64,000 bases of DNA from Ceratothoa steindachneri (taxonomy: Eukaryota; Arthropoda; Malacostraca; Isopoda; Cymothoidae). Positions 48,006 through 60,620 of this stretch are shown here, piece after piece. The DNA lies in the NCBI GenBank assembly GCA_963969495.1, contig OZ018335.1, positions 83,620,354 to 83,684,353 on the forward strand, given 5' to 3'. How positions within the stretch are numbered: position 1 is the first letter of the stretch; each line of letters starts with the position of its first letter. A model generated the notes under the pieces. That model saw nothing but the letters and a program-made list of their open reading frames with translations, was not told where the DNA came from and did not search any database. A program made the position numbers and the translations under genes.

Positions 48006-49656
48006 CAGGTTACACTCGTTACGATGCTTTCAACAAAAATCACAATGATAGTTTTGATGCAGTCAGACAAGTTTTTTGTGGGATAAATATAAATATATGT
48101 TTGAATTGTAGTATTAATTAATGTGGCCAGCAGGCTATCCAAGCTAGACCTAAGGCCACACCAACGTTGCAGAAAAAGTCCTTCCAAATGCTACCAAACA
48201 CACAGTAGACGGTGGACTTCAGCCCATCAAAGTTCATGTGGCGGGCCTTGCAGGCCTTGCCCATGATATGCAATTACACGAGGTAGTCGAAGGCGATTGC
48301 AACCAGAACTTCTCGACCTCAACTACTGTCGCAACGTCTTGCTCGTGTAGACTTAGGCATTGTCTGCGTCCCTAAGACGTACTTCGCTTTTTTTCTTGAC
48401 GTTCCTCGTCCAATGCAAGACTTGGTGGCCAAGATGCTCCTTTATCGGCCGCGCTAAATCTGCAATCGGTTGTGGTTGGTCTCTGACCGCCCGCAAACCA
48501 CACTGATGGCATCTTCTCGCAATCCTAAGCCACAATGCAGATCATCATCATAGAGGCCTGTTGCTTGATCGTAGACACGAAACAGGAGCGGACTTCGGAG
48601 ACATCCTGGTGAAGCTTATCACACGGTCGTTGTGCGTATTAATGACTTGATAGACTGTGAAGGTCTTTTTATTAGAAAAAAATGAGAACTTGTTTGCTAT
48701 TACTCTTTAAGGCGTTGAGAAGGCGACGAAAGAGATCAAAAACTTGTTCTCGCACACGGCCACGGAGCAGTGGCCATTACACTCATTGCACATTTATCAA
48801 ACCTCAGGTGGTGGATGGCTATTGTGTCTCAATGATTCCAAGAGCGAGGACGTCGAGAGTTTTAATCTCCTGTCAGGTTGAGGGGGGGAGGGGGATGAGG
48901 TTCCAGATTAAACTCAACCAACAGCAAGACTTCAACGGCGGGTCAAGCAGACTTTGGCCATATAAGATACCTATGTCTACCTCCGGTGGAGGAGGGCAGC
49001 ACACATCGGGTAGGCGCAATAAAGGCAGGCTTTGATAGATCAAGAACACGGCAGCCCGATGCAACCAGCCTCGCTGAAATGTTTTGAGCCGCAGTGGATG
49101 CGTTACGAGCCAAGTGCACGCATGTGGCCATCGCGCAGCCACGATTGCCCTAAACAAATTCCTGGGCGAAGGGCATTTGTCTTTGTTTCTTTCCTGCCTG
49201 CTTTGTCTTCTAAGTCTTATTGGGCATAAACATGAGCCGTGGAGACCGGATAACTAAAGACTAAGCCGATGTTCGGAGACGAGCTGGGGCCGATGACGAA
49301 AGTCAACTCAATTTCTTGCCTACCTTTCCCTTGATGGCTCCTGGGACCGTGGGCACCGAATGTTCTTCTTATTTCAGAGCGCAGTAATTTTGAACTTCGG
49401 AACACTTTCGAAAGCCATTCTCACATACAAACGGTTGAAAACATTATATCTGCCTGAACGATATCGAGTTTTAGGCCTTCTCTGTTCTTGAGCCTCCCCG
49501 TGACTCTGTGGACTGTCATCTAGCTGACATTGAGCTGCTTGGCATTGTCGGACTTTTTGTGGCTCGTACGTACGAAAGCATAAATCTCGATTCTTTTGAA
49601 TTCGATCTCGCCACACCTGCAAACAATGAAAAACTCGTTCAAATGCCAAGTGCCTG
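48006..49656 (-). pseudogene. maT-type mariner-like element, transposase remnant
   Basis: Minus-strand order: a helix-turn-helix region with KKSDNAKQLNVS and MTVHRVTGRLKNREGLK near 49570-49480, later DNA...VYTSKTLRQ near 48370 (second catalytic Asp), KFWLQSPSTTS near 48320 (PPQSPDLNP block, the third Asp lost), then KACKARHMNFDGLKSTVY and FRSSLDSLLATLI-like sequence at 48250-48120. This ending is typical of the mariner-related maT group. The edges are marked by CAGG at 48006 and CCTG at 49653, which could be terminal repeats; no clean TA duplication was seen. It is GC-richer than its surroundings and heavily decayed. Confidence 0.65.
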
Positions 49657-49689
49657 AAAAGTAGAATTTTAAGTTTGATTCACGGAACT

Positions 49690-50030
49690 TTTTCTATCAA
49701 ACAACTAAACCTCTTGAAAGTTAAAAATCTGAGTGTAACTGAATTTTTTAAAAACCCAGTATGTCTATCTGATTGAGAACTTAGTGAAAAACAATGGCTA
49801 AATGGGCTGCAATATATCACTGAAGGTACATATCCTTGATAGTCGTCTTGACAAGTTCAAGGAGAATATGGGATTATAGCCAGAGGAGCAATGGAAGCTC
49901 TTTCATCAAGATATATTGCACTTTTAACATAGAAAAAGAGTTTACACTGAGGACTACAAATATGGGACTAGAAAATAGGGGCTTGTACGGGAAAGTGATT
50001 TATATTACAAACAGATATTGAAGAAACATG
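49690..50030 (+). pseudogene. C-terminal part of the split element protein
   Basis: Plus strand at about 49838-49925 reads LDSRLDKFKENMGL, a stop, then PEEQWKLFHQDILHF. This matches the conserved C-terminal block SHLD-x-F-x-ENLGA-x-SDEQGERFHQDI of the same family (compare SHLDFFPGDLGAVSDEQGKR at about 39800). It is in the same orientation as 46805-47975, and the maT element lies between, so an insertion has probably split one gene. It could also be an independent fragment. Confidence 0.6.
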
Positions 50031-52213
50031 TTCACTTTAACATTTTACTTGTTTTATATATTTCATGTTGACGTTTTAATAAAATTGTATAAATTTACTC
50101 TGATTTTGCTTTTTGCCCTACAATAAATAAAAAAACGAAATCCTCAGTTTTTTAGTAAATATTTCATCATACAAGCCGCAAAATAAAGTTTAAACAAATA
50201 AAGGCCATTTTCTATTCTTTTTCAATAAAAAGATTAAGAAAATAACGCTTATTGGCTAATAACAAAAATTGTGTTACATAATGTAATCTTGGAGAATTTT
50301 TCCTTATTATAATTTTTTATAGTTGCGTTGATTTGAGGAAGTGTAACAACGTTTATTGTAAAGAAACTCACCCATCACATAATAGATCTATCTTCAAGTT
50401 TAATGAGGGAATAGTCTTTGGAAGACTAGCCACAACACTTTTACGTTTAACATAGATCATAACAATTGGCCAAACAAATCAATCTTTCTTTCTACTACCC
50501 ATTAGCACAAGGCTTTTAATTTACATCTTTCTTCAGTTGATGGTTTATGACCTACAGATGTACTTTCAAATGATTATTTTTTCAATAAAGTTGTCTTCGC
50601 AGAAGACATATATGTATTTTTACTTTATGGAACTTATTGGATAGTGTGTTCAATCTACACTAGACGTTTTTTCCTCCTTAATTATTGTTCAGATTCATTC
50701 TACTTATGCATAATTTAATTTTAACAGATCTAAGGACACTGCCAATCCCCCAGAATGGATTTTTCCAAGCACTCTTGATTAAGGGACATTTGGTTTTTCA
50801 CAAATCTACGAAGGTTCAACTTTGATTGAAATTTAATAAATATTCTATATTTGATGTCGGAAAAGAGTTTGCAATCTTTTTAATAAAATAAGATGCTTGA
50901 CGTTGAGATGCCAAAGGAAGAGTTGTGAGAACATTTTATAATGAATTATAATTAGTTCACTTGGTTGGTAACATGATTGCCAGCAAAACTCTAGAGACTA
51001 AGCCAGTGAAAAAAATGTGTCGGATAGTATGATGAAACAAACCGTTCTCACAGGGAAGATCCACAGAATGCCGTTGCGTCCTTAAAGTGCGCCGATTTGA
51101 AGCCACACCAAACGAAACTTTGGAATCAATGAGGAAGGGTTTCTACGCTATTGAATTAAACTTTAGATTCTCGTCCGCGGTCTCATATCTTCTTTACGAA
51201 TTAGGCTGAACAGCTGACTTAATTTATGCCATGAATTCAGAGTATGAAAGAGCAAAATGCTGGTTTTGTTGGTAAAAAATGAGAAAATTCATAGATGTCA
51301 AAGGATCCGGCATAAGAGAATTTTAATTTCCTACATGCTCGCATTAGCCTTAGTATCAAAGAGAGCGAAAACTGAGTGAGTTGTGTAATCTATATCATAA
51401 TTTCGTCTCAGAACTGTAATGTAAGTTATCTGTGATATTTTGCAACCACCTCGTCGTTAAAGTCAGGCAGACTCCCGACAGTTTCAGAGAGGAAGCAAAA
51501 GGCATACAAACCAAAGGCCCCCTTGGATTTGGAGTCATACTTCTACAAAAGCACTGAAAGAATCTTGACGAAAATCGTTCAAAGATGGTAGCAACCAAGA
51601 TAGCGTCTTGCGGTGAACCACGTTTCCTTAAGTTCGATTCCTTAGGTTAGGTAAAATTTACCTAATTCAACCGTAAATCTCAGAGATAAGCCTGAGCACG
51701 AACCACTATTGCAACTCTTTGCACACCGATTGCTTATTACTCTGTTCGAACTTCGCCCCTATTTTCCTTAAGCCTTCATAATTAACTCACATTATTTTTC
51801 TTTACCTCATACTTACCTCACCACTATTACTGAATTGGATCGGAGAGGAGAAGAAATTGCTAAAGTACCTACAGTAATGTGGATATATTAAACTAACCTA
51901 TCCTAATAAAACTATATTATTTTATCAATAAAATGAATATTATATAATTACAATGATCCGAAATGTTTCCTACAGTCTGGTTTCTCAACATGGAAGTAAA
52001 AATAAAGATTAAGTAGCCATAAGATATTATACTAGTTGGAACGCTAGATACAAGATAAGATTCTTTTAAAAATTCGTTTTAAATTTAGAGTGATTTTCTT
52101 TTTATATTTTTCTATCAAATCGTGTTATGTCATCCTTAAGGGGATAGCACATTGGTTCATTAAGCCCTTTTCAAATTCTTTCGTTCAAAATTCGCATTTT
52201 TGGTTTTGTATAT
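50031..52213. other. Gene-poor interval
   Basis: AT-rich except for 51000-51650, where short frames on both strands (for example RQTPDSFREEAKGIQTKGPL on the plus strand near 51465) are open but unassigned. No splice-flanked exon was convincing. Confidence 0.5.
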
Positions 52214-52550
52214 CATTTTATTACAAATTTTATGCACTTTATGGTATCATTATTTTATAGCAACATGACTAGAACATAGTGAAAATTAAAATAATGCAAA
52301 ATTGTATACATTCCTGAAAATTCTTTTTTAGATATTAAAAGTTATTTTGTGAAAATAAAAAAAAATTACACCATTGATATTTATATTATTTTATTTCAAA
52401 TTTTATATTCCTTTATAGTATATATTTTGTTTTAGCAAAATGAGTAGAACATAGTGAAAATTATGATGATGTCAGAATTTATACATTCGTGGAAATTCTC
52501 CTTAGAATTTTAAAGTTGATTTGTGAAGAGTACGCAAAATTATACCATGC
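52214..52550. repeat. Tandem duplication, period about 174 bp
   Basis: Two adjacent, diverged copies. Unit one starts ATTTTATTACAAATTTTAT at 52214 and unit two ATTTTATTTCAAATTTTAT at 52388. Both contain TAGAACATAGTGAAAATTA, then a TATACATTC-x-TG-x-AAATTC block and end near TTACACCAT / TTATACCAT. No third copy is seen. Confidence 0.88.
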
Positions 52551-54733
52551 AATTTTAAATATTTGCTAAAAATAAACGGCACCTGAGAACTGTTTTATAT
52601 TTTTAACATCATTCGAATATAAATTTAACGAAATTCTAGGCAATTCAGAAAACTACTACTATTCACCTAACACCCACTTTTCCAACTGATAAAAAAACCT
52701 ATAGTTGACCTTGCCTGAAAAATATATGTTTTAGTATACCATTAACTCAAATTTACCTTTAAACTAAAGAAAACTGATTTAATTTAATAACTAAATCCTG
52801 TGTGCATCATTAGCTCGTGAGTTGAGTTTGAATGCTTCATTTCTAGTAAGTCTATAGCCATTTATATGATATCAGGTTCCAAGGAAGGTTATGAAAGAAC
52901 CTTCTGTGTCTCCAAAACAGCGCCATAAGTTATTATGATTTTGGCAGGAATAAAAGGGCTTTTAATGAGCTTTAATGTCATATATGTATGATAATCTAAC
53001 AAAAAGTTAAAAAATTGAATGTGGTATCCCTTTAACGCTAGTAATTCTGGTAAGTAATACTATTTGATTTTTGAGAAGTGTGCTTGAATAAATCCAGTTT
53101 TCCACTCTTCCATAGAAGAAAAATAATTGTTCACATAGTAATGATGTTATATTGGCTCTTGGAAGCTGTAAATACACGTACATATTTCCTAAATATTCCT
53201 TACAAATAAAAGGCATCAAATTATTCAATTTTAACTCTTAGCAAAGATCAATTTCATCTTTAAAGAACGGCATTACGTTCTCATACAGTTAAAAAAATTA
53301 ATCATACCCTTTTTGGAGAGTCATCGACCCATCTGTATTAATGAACTAACAAGTTTTAAATAATTTTCATAACAGAGCCAATCGATTAAACATTCTGTCA
53401 ATTTTACATTAGCTATTATTTATAAACAATAAATATTATCTTAAATAATACCTGAAAACTTGCACTCAAATGTTTTGCACTATGAAACTGCCCATTACTC
53501 AACGAATGAATACAAAAAACCATTGGGTATTTCGTTTTTAGATATAAAACTATGTAAACAAATCTCTTGGAATGCCATTGATAGCGCCTCAGTAGTAAAC
53601 TTTTTCATGAATAAATTTCTTCCTACATCTCACTATTTCTATTAAAAATCTTAAAAAAGAAGTCAATAAAATAATATTTTCTGTATTTGTAGATTGGTTG
53701 AATTAAATGAAAATGATTTTTTTATATAATGGTTACCAGCTAGCTTCCAAATTCATTCCGACATTTTATAAATACGTTAAATTATTGTAACACACCTAAG
53801 AGGCAAATATTTTAGATCACTATTTTGATCTTGATTTATAACTGGATCGAACTTAATAAATATCTCAAACTTCTTTTTACTAGCTCATTATCGTGATTGA
53901 ATTTAATTCAGGTAACTTATTTTTAATGGAGTAATTCTGTTATTTCTTAAATTTTAAATGTATTAAAACTTACCTAATTTTCTGTATTCAGTTACTCCCA
54001 AACCACGATTAAACGATATCACCCAGACTCAAGACATCAAAGCTAAAAGGAAGACGATATTCCATTTCTTCAAAAAAGAAATGAAATTAAATTGAGACCC
54101 ACAGTTTTATGATAAAATGTTTTATTTAGATTTCTGCTATTATTGCCACTAGCATTTGTTTGAGAGCTTAATATGGTAATTATTAAACATGCCTATAAAG
54201 CAAAATACCAAAGAAATTTCAAATTTTCAAACAGGCATCTTGGAATACTCCTTTCTTCCGTTAACAGAAAAATATTTCTGGGACATCTGAAAGATGTCTT
54301 CGTGCTGTTTCAAGCTCCACTGAAGTGCCAAAGAGATTACAAATCAACCATACACTATCACTAAACTACCTGTTCTGCCTTGCTTATTATGGAGGTGCAT
54401 CCATCACTAAGCCTCTCATAACTATGAAAAATTTTAATTAGAGAAATGCATGGGGTTAAGAAATGACCGAATAATATTTGCAATATTTAGTAATATCCCA
54501 TTCAAACAATTGGTCTGATAATCATGTAAATATATTGTAATTCCTTTCCTTATATTTTATGTCGAAAAAATCATACTAGGCGAAATTGAAAACAAATGTT
54601 TGAAGTTACTGACTCATGAATTCCCTACGGTATAACTTGACGATAAAATCTCGAAAAATGTAGGAAAACAACCTAAGCTCGGAAATGATTGTTATTTAAA
54701 TAAAGGCGCTTTTTCTTCAGTAACTTCTAGGGT

Positions 54734-54783
<50 letters not shown>

Positions 54784-55734
54784 TTAAGAAGCAATTGGCT
54801 TATTAGGCAAAACCTATTTAACACACGATCTAAATTTTAATAGAAATTTAATAGAGCTGGAAAATAAAGTTTTACTTACAAGCAACCCTTAATAATTCTT
54901 TTCTCTTACTGTAAACTAAAGAATAAAATTTTGGTTCGTGAAGGCGAGGGGACGTAATCTGCCAATATGCTTTTCTTGTGTCTTTTCGGGATTTCTGTAT
55001 TTTTAAATTTTAGCTAATTCATAAGATTTACTTTATATTTCTCAACCTTTTTAGGTCTAAACTGAGTATCAAGATCATATCAATTCCACCTGAATATTCA
55101 AATATCTCTTTGAAATATGTCTGTGAATTGAATATAAAAATTGAGACACTCGATAGTACCACAATTTTTATTAGTAAGATTTACTTTATTTAAGATATTT
55201 GGGATTAGTGTTAAGCAATCAAGTGTATGTGGCATTACTCTAATTTCGTCCTTTCAGTATATAATATTTAAAACGCGCAAATCCGGGTGCAGGTGAAAAG
55301 TTTTCATTTTGGACCCTACCGATATTATGGTGAGAATTTGTCAAAACTTTGAAATCTCCATTGTTTCTTATAGAACTGAATATAAGATAATCTGTCTAGC
55401 CAAAGAGAATGTTTTGTTTACAATATTGAATAAGATATCGAAAATGCGGCCATATATTGTAAGTTTATTTTAAAATTGCAGGGCGGTGAGGGGTATAGGT
55501 GGCGAAGCCCCCATTTTGAATTTATTTTAAATTGATAATAAAATATTATGGTATTGCACTAGCCTAACAAAAAAAAAGCCCCTTTGTGGAATTTACCCAA
55601 GAAAAACATTGTCTACATTATAAAACAATTGTTTTTAAACATATGTATATTTTTAAAATAAATATTTTATTATTTTATAGTTTCATAAATTCTTTTCTAA
55701 TTTTATTTTTATTTCTTTTCAGAACGGTCTTAAT
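52551..55734. other. AT-rich interval with (TA)n
   Basis: (TA)n at 54736-54781. No coding signature recognised; compatible with intron or intergenic sequence. Confidence 0.5.
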
Positions 55735-55840
55735 AAGGAATACAAAGGGTAGGGTTCACCTCATTCACCAAAATGGTCCCGTCCGAGACCCGGATGACCT
55801 TTGGTTCACTACCACTAACCATCCTAGAGCCACTCTCTGA
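55735..55840 (+). CDS. Weak candidate 3'-terminal exon
   Basis: A T-rich tract ending TTCTTTTCAG (acceptor-like, near 55722) is followed by a frame reading VLIRNTKGRVHLIHQNGPVR and DPDDLWFTTTNHPRATL to a stop at 55838-55840. The composition is less AT-rich than its surroundings. I do not recognise the protein. It may be chance or a repeat relic. Confidence 0.25.
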
Positions 55841-57860
55841 TGGAACCTGAAAAATTAGGCCAACCTAATGTAATCATTGGACTGGAAAAGAATAAATCGT
55901 TTTAAGTCAGTGGGCTCAAAAGGTTAGATTTAAAGAGGATTTTATAATCCAGTGTAAAAAGATAACAATATTAAAATTATAAGACATTAGTACATAAAAG
56001 GGCAAAAATAAAAATCTGTGAAGAATATCTTGGCGTAATTAAGTTGATTATCTATTTTTTACTTTAAAAAAATTATGTGCAAACAGATAGAAGGAAGAAA
56101 ACTTATCCTTATATCCTTAACCTTCTCGAAACGTCGGCCCAAAATAAAGTTATAAGAGATTATAAATTGATCATTGTAAAAAAATTCACTTATCGTCTAA
56201 TGCTGGAAAATATACATATATATATATCGGGTGGTGACCCCTCCCACCCAAAAATGTTCTAATATGTCTCACATTATTTAAAATGTTATGAAAAATATGC
56301 CATTTATGCTTTTCTCACGAGTTTAAAAAAAAAGAGAAAAAAATGGACAATTAAATGATGGATTTGACCACGTTCGTGTTGAGTAATTAATCGTTCTTAG
56401 TTTCCACACATAAGATACGCTCGCTACACCTTTCAATTTTCGACTTCAGGCCGTCATTGGAATATTTGGCCCTTTATTTCTACTCGATTAGAATATTCTC
56501 ACTTTGCACGATAAATTTTGTTTTGCAGTGAGTATCAAATCAATTCATCCATATGATGAAATTTCTCTCCAGAAAATGATTTTATTTAAAAGAAATAATG
56601 GGCATCGTCACATACAAACAAGTTCTTCCAGGCATTTCTAAATAATAATAAATCCAAATTATTAACAGGAATGGCTGTTACCCAATGGGATATTTATTTT
56701 GGGAATCGGTGAAAATTAGAGTTTATCTTAAGCTCTCAGAAGATAATGATAATTATGATAATTTATCAATAATTTTGGTGAGGATAGATCAATTTTGGTT
56801 GATGGTACAACTTTAATTCAGGCAAAACAATGCTAACTAATTGCATCATGAAAAGGGAGATGAGTAGAAAAACAAAGTGAGGTTTGGTACGTTTGATTAA
56901 TTGTGATAAGATGAAAAAATGAGCAGGACCCAACTAGTTGACAATTCGTAGAGATGATCAATGGTGAGGGTGAGAAATAGAAATAGAGCTGATAATAAAA
57001 CGATTTTCAAAACTGATTAACAATGATTCTCATATTGCTCATCATTTTTCCTTAGCCCCGCTTTCAATTATTCTTATTGTTGGTGAAAGTGTAAATAGTA
57101 AGTTGTCGCTTTCGATGTTCAGGTTAGTTTGAGGCATTCGTGCGAACGTTATTTAGAACATACATGGATTTATTTAGCTCAAATCAAAATTGGAGATCAT
57201 TAATTAATCTTCTTTTCCAGATTTTTCGCATTTTTTTCGGAAAAATGTGAAATATTTTCAAACACAATAAGGAAACCTGATTTAAAAATGAGAATTTAGT
57301 AATTATGCAATTTATATAGTGGACGGGAACCTTGATATCTGTTCAGATTAAACTATTTCGTTGGAAATGCAAACATTTCGTTTATTTTATTCATATATTT
57401 AACTTTCACACATTATTGAGGCTAAAAGAAGTGACCTGGAAAATATTATGTTATCTACTTAATCAATTGCCACATTGCACTCATAATACAAAGAGTTTAA
57501 AAGAGGTTTGTACTAAGGTAATTGGGAACACGACACACAACAGAGTTAAAACACGAAACTCAATAAATAAATAGTGAGAGGCGAAGTAGCGGCTAATGCT
57601 GTAACATCACGCAACATATGTTAACGGTAGCATTGGCCAGCATGCTGCAGGTGACGTCCGGAGGGCCGTTTCCTTCCCGGCCCCAATCATTTCAGAAAGA
57701 TCTTCCGCTATATAACTTCAATACTTTTTCACTTCTCTCTTTCCTATTTTTTTTACATATCTCTTTTCATAAACTTTGAGTGTTAGATGCCTTCGTTAGT
57801 TTTCACTTTAAATGTTATTAACAAAAAATAATCCTGATAAAATCCCGCGTGTGTATTTAC
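55841..57860. other. AT-rich interval with a GC-rich patch
   Basis: Mostly AT-rich. A GC-rich island at 57590-57720 includes AGGGCCGTTTCCTTCCCGGCC and stands out beside the cadherin exon; no frame or known element was assigned to it. Confidence 0.5.
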
Positions 57861-58025
57861 CGTGAGGATTTTCTTGGGAAGACGCCAGTCATGCTCCTCC
57901 GTGATCTGAGTCTCGTACTTGTGGTGTCGGAAGGAGGGGGCGTGGTCGACGACATCATGGACGAAAACGATCACCTTCGTGTCGCTGTGAGCTTCTCCTG
58001 AACGCGCTTCCACAACCAACTCGTG
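57861..58025 (-). CDS. Cadherin exon (internal, 165 bp)
   Basis: On the minus strand an acceptor (CTCTCCTCCTTTTAG, ending at 58026) and a donor (GTAAAT from 57860) enclose exactly 55 codons without a stop. The exon starts and ends in phase 0. The protein reads HELVVEARSGEAHSDTKVIV...FVHDVVDHAPSFRHHKYETQ...ITEEHDWRLPKKILT. Its structure is the end of one cadherin repeat (veArDg...SdtkViV-x-V), the Ca-binding linker DVVDHAPSF (DxNDNAPxF in most family members) and the start of the next repeat, with the Glu of the E-x-D/TEE site. Cadherins are calcium-dependent cell adhesion proteins at the plasma membrane. The TEE-x-D-x-x-LPK-x-IL ending resembles arthropod classical or N-cadherins, but the subtype is inference. 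It is far less AT-rich than its surroundings. Confidence 0.85.
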
Positions 58026-59284
58026 CTAAAAGGAGGAGAGAAATTCGTTACACCTCATTGCCTCCAGGCCAATATATGTATATTAAATCCCCGTTTTTTC
58101 TTGATATTTAAAGGTTTTGCTATCACAGGAATCGGAGATAACATGAGGTTTGTTAAATAAAAGAATGTAGGAAAACACAATTGATTTTAGGCGGCCAGTA
58201 CTGAATCAAGTAGTTTTAATCACATACAGAACTGTAACCATGCAAGTGATTACTCACACGCTCGGATAATTCCCAGTATACTTGCATAGAATTTACAAAA
58301 GGAAAAGTTTAGAATCTATAGAAATAAGTAAACTCCCAAATTTCAACTATTTGGATTGACAATTCAAATGCAGCCATTAAGACCAAAGATTCTCATACAC
58401 TGATTAGTGACGTGTTTAAATTTGAGGCTATTTGTATATATGTGTCTGTCTTTTTATTAGCATACTGCAAATTTTATAGTTAACTTCATACAAATTATAA
58501 GAATATTTTTTCACAAAACTTGAATAATAAAACCGAGTCATTCAATAAAATTATATTGAAGCTTTTAAACGATCCAAACCAGGTATTCCTCTAACGCTTC
58601 AGATAAACCTCGGTACCAACGTGCCAGATAACGAACCTTTTGATATTCTAAAGATTTGTAAAACCCCCCAAAAACCTTATTATAATCCTGAAATATAGTT
58701 TTTAGCCTCTTAAAACTATATGTTAGTAACAATGTATTTACTCGAGACATGTTTTTTTTTGTCTAAACTCTGACCTATGAATGGGCAATCAATCCTTTTT
58801 CGCCTTTATGGAACATTTGAAGAGTCCTGGAACACAAACACTCGTTTTTTGTCACACGAACACAAGCCCCGAGAGAATATCTCCTGGTTTTGGAAAATTT
58901 AAATAAAATACTTTCTTTCATTTACTGTTTATTACAAAAAAATAAATGAAAATATGACTCCTTTTCTTTCGTTTAAGCACCAATAAAGTTAATTGGAACT
59001 TTAAATTAATAATGTTATTGAAGTTTAAAATTTTGTTTTTATATGCGAATTTTGCAATATGACTAAACCTAAATATTCCTAAAAAATCAATACTAGCACG
59101 AAGGACTTCTCCTATTTTGTAGGGGCAAAGAGGTTGTAGAAGCATGCACTGTGTGAGTCCCAGCCCACTACCCTCAGTGGTAGCTATATAGGTTACACGC
59201 AAATAAGGGTATATTTTCTGTAATCCCCGTCAAATTATTTTTTCGAGTTTTACCAGGGATAATGTAAGAGTACGGGAAACACGA
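58026..59284. other. AT-rich interval, probably intron of the cadherin gene
   Basis: Lies upstream of the cadherin exon on the minus strand. No second cadherin exon was found by eye here or further out to 64000. Confidence 0.5.
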
Positions 59285-59410
59285 AAAATAGAGGTCAGCA
59301 GCAGAGGTAGTAGCAGGGTCAGCAACAGAGATAGTGGCACGGTGAGCAGCAGAGGGAGTGGCAACTGCAGTTGGAGAAGGTGCATGATGGGCAACAGAGG
59401 TGGAGGCAAC
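59285..59410. repeat. Imperfect minisatellite with GCAGCAGAG units
   Basis: About five diverged units of 24 bases or so built on GGTCAGCARCAGAGRTAGTRGCA. Frames through it (Leu/Pro-rich on the minus strand) look like repeat translation, not a gene. Confidence 0.75.
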
Positions 59411-60039
59411 ATGTTTCTTTGGGGTGGAAGTAAAAAGCTTTCTTTTCTTCCTCCTGGGCCTACTAGAATATCTCTCCTCCTCATCCCTTTTATCACCAGG
59501 ACAAGGAAAGCACTCTTAATTAGCATCACTATCATACAATTCTTCTATTTACAAATTGTGAGTGAAATCATCACTATCATCTCCACGTCATCAACATCAC
59601 AATTATCATCCCCTGCATCGTTTAATAAAGCACTCTTCCTCTTCCTTCATGAAAATGAATGACAACACGTGGCAAGTCTGATACAAGTAAAATCTAGTGT
59701 TTAGGTTGGGAAATTTTTCCTCTTTATCATTATTTACCGTACTTTGCGGTTTATTAAAGGCATTATTACACCATTTCCTAGTTGGCGAAGCTTACAATGA
59801 TTCAAATAAATTTTGAAAAGGATATTAAATCAGCGTTTTCATCAAAACCGTATGATGGCAACGAGTTTGAAGAATAAATGTATTTTGTTTTCTATATTAA
59901 ATCTCAAATTACCTTCATTAATTTCTTTAAAACCTAATATATGCAATATAAATTACATCGTAAGGATTTAGGCAGAGAAAAGTCGAAAGTCAAAATTAAA
60001 TAAACAAATAATATTTGCCTTAATCACGATAATACGGTC
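59411..60039. other. Gene-poor interval
   Basis: Contains a short ATC/CATCA-rich stretch at 59560-59610. Otherwise AT-rich, nothing recognised. Confidence 0.45.
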
Positions 60040-60620
60040 ATCTTTGAGCGGTAGCAGGTAGCTACTGGCTCATTACAGGAGGGAATACCATGTAGGACCC
60101 GGTTAGTAACTGGAGTTTCTAGTATATACAAAATGTCCTTACTTGTTAGGGTTACTGCTAAAAACTTTTAGGTACTAGATATTTACCAACTAACTGATGT
60201 GTTAGTACCCCGTGAATCTCAAAATGTTAATTTCTCAGTGGGTATAGAAAGTACCAGATGGTTATTATGGGACACTAGGTTAATACCAATCATGCAATGG
60301 GTAAATCGATAGTGGAGTCAGTGGAGTTCCTGGTTGGTAGTGATAGTATGATTACTAAGTTAAAGACAGATAGGTACTAGTTGGTACAGGAGGCAACCAG
60401 GTAGTTCTCAAGTTGGTACAAACTAATACGTGTTAGGTAAGTTTAGGTAGAGACTGTTACCAGATATGTAATTACTGAATAATGGGAAGGTAACTAGGGG
60501 ACCTGGTAATTCCGTATGGTTATCAGGGTTACTGGAACCAAAATTAAGGAAGGTTTTGGTAGCAATTAACTATCAGGAACCAGATAGACTAGAGAGGTAC
60601 TAAACAGCCATAATAGAAAG
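60040..60620. repeat. Degenerate minisatellite with GGTTACTGG / GGTACTAG words
   Basis: About 580 bases rich in variants of GGTAACTAGG, GGTTACTGG, TAGTACC and GGTACTAG with no fixed phase. No reading frame survives. It looks like an old, scrambled tandem array comparable in style to that at 33360-34310 but with another word. Confidence 0.65.

Noticed and set aside
59230..59535. Leu/Pro-rich minus-strand frame resembling a membrane protein
   Set aside because: It is the translation of an imperfect minisatellite.
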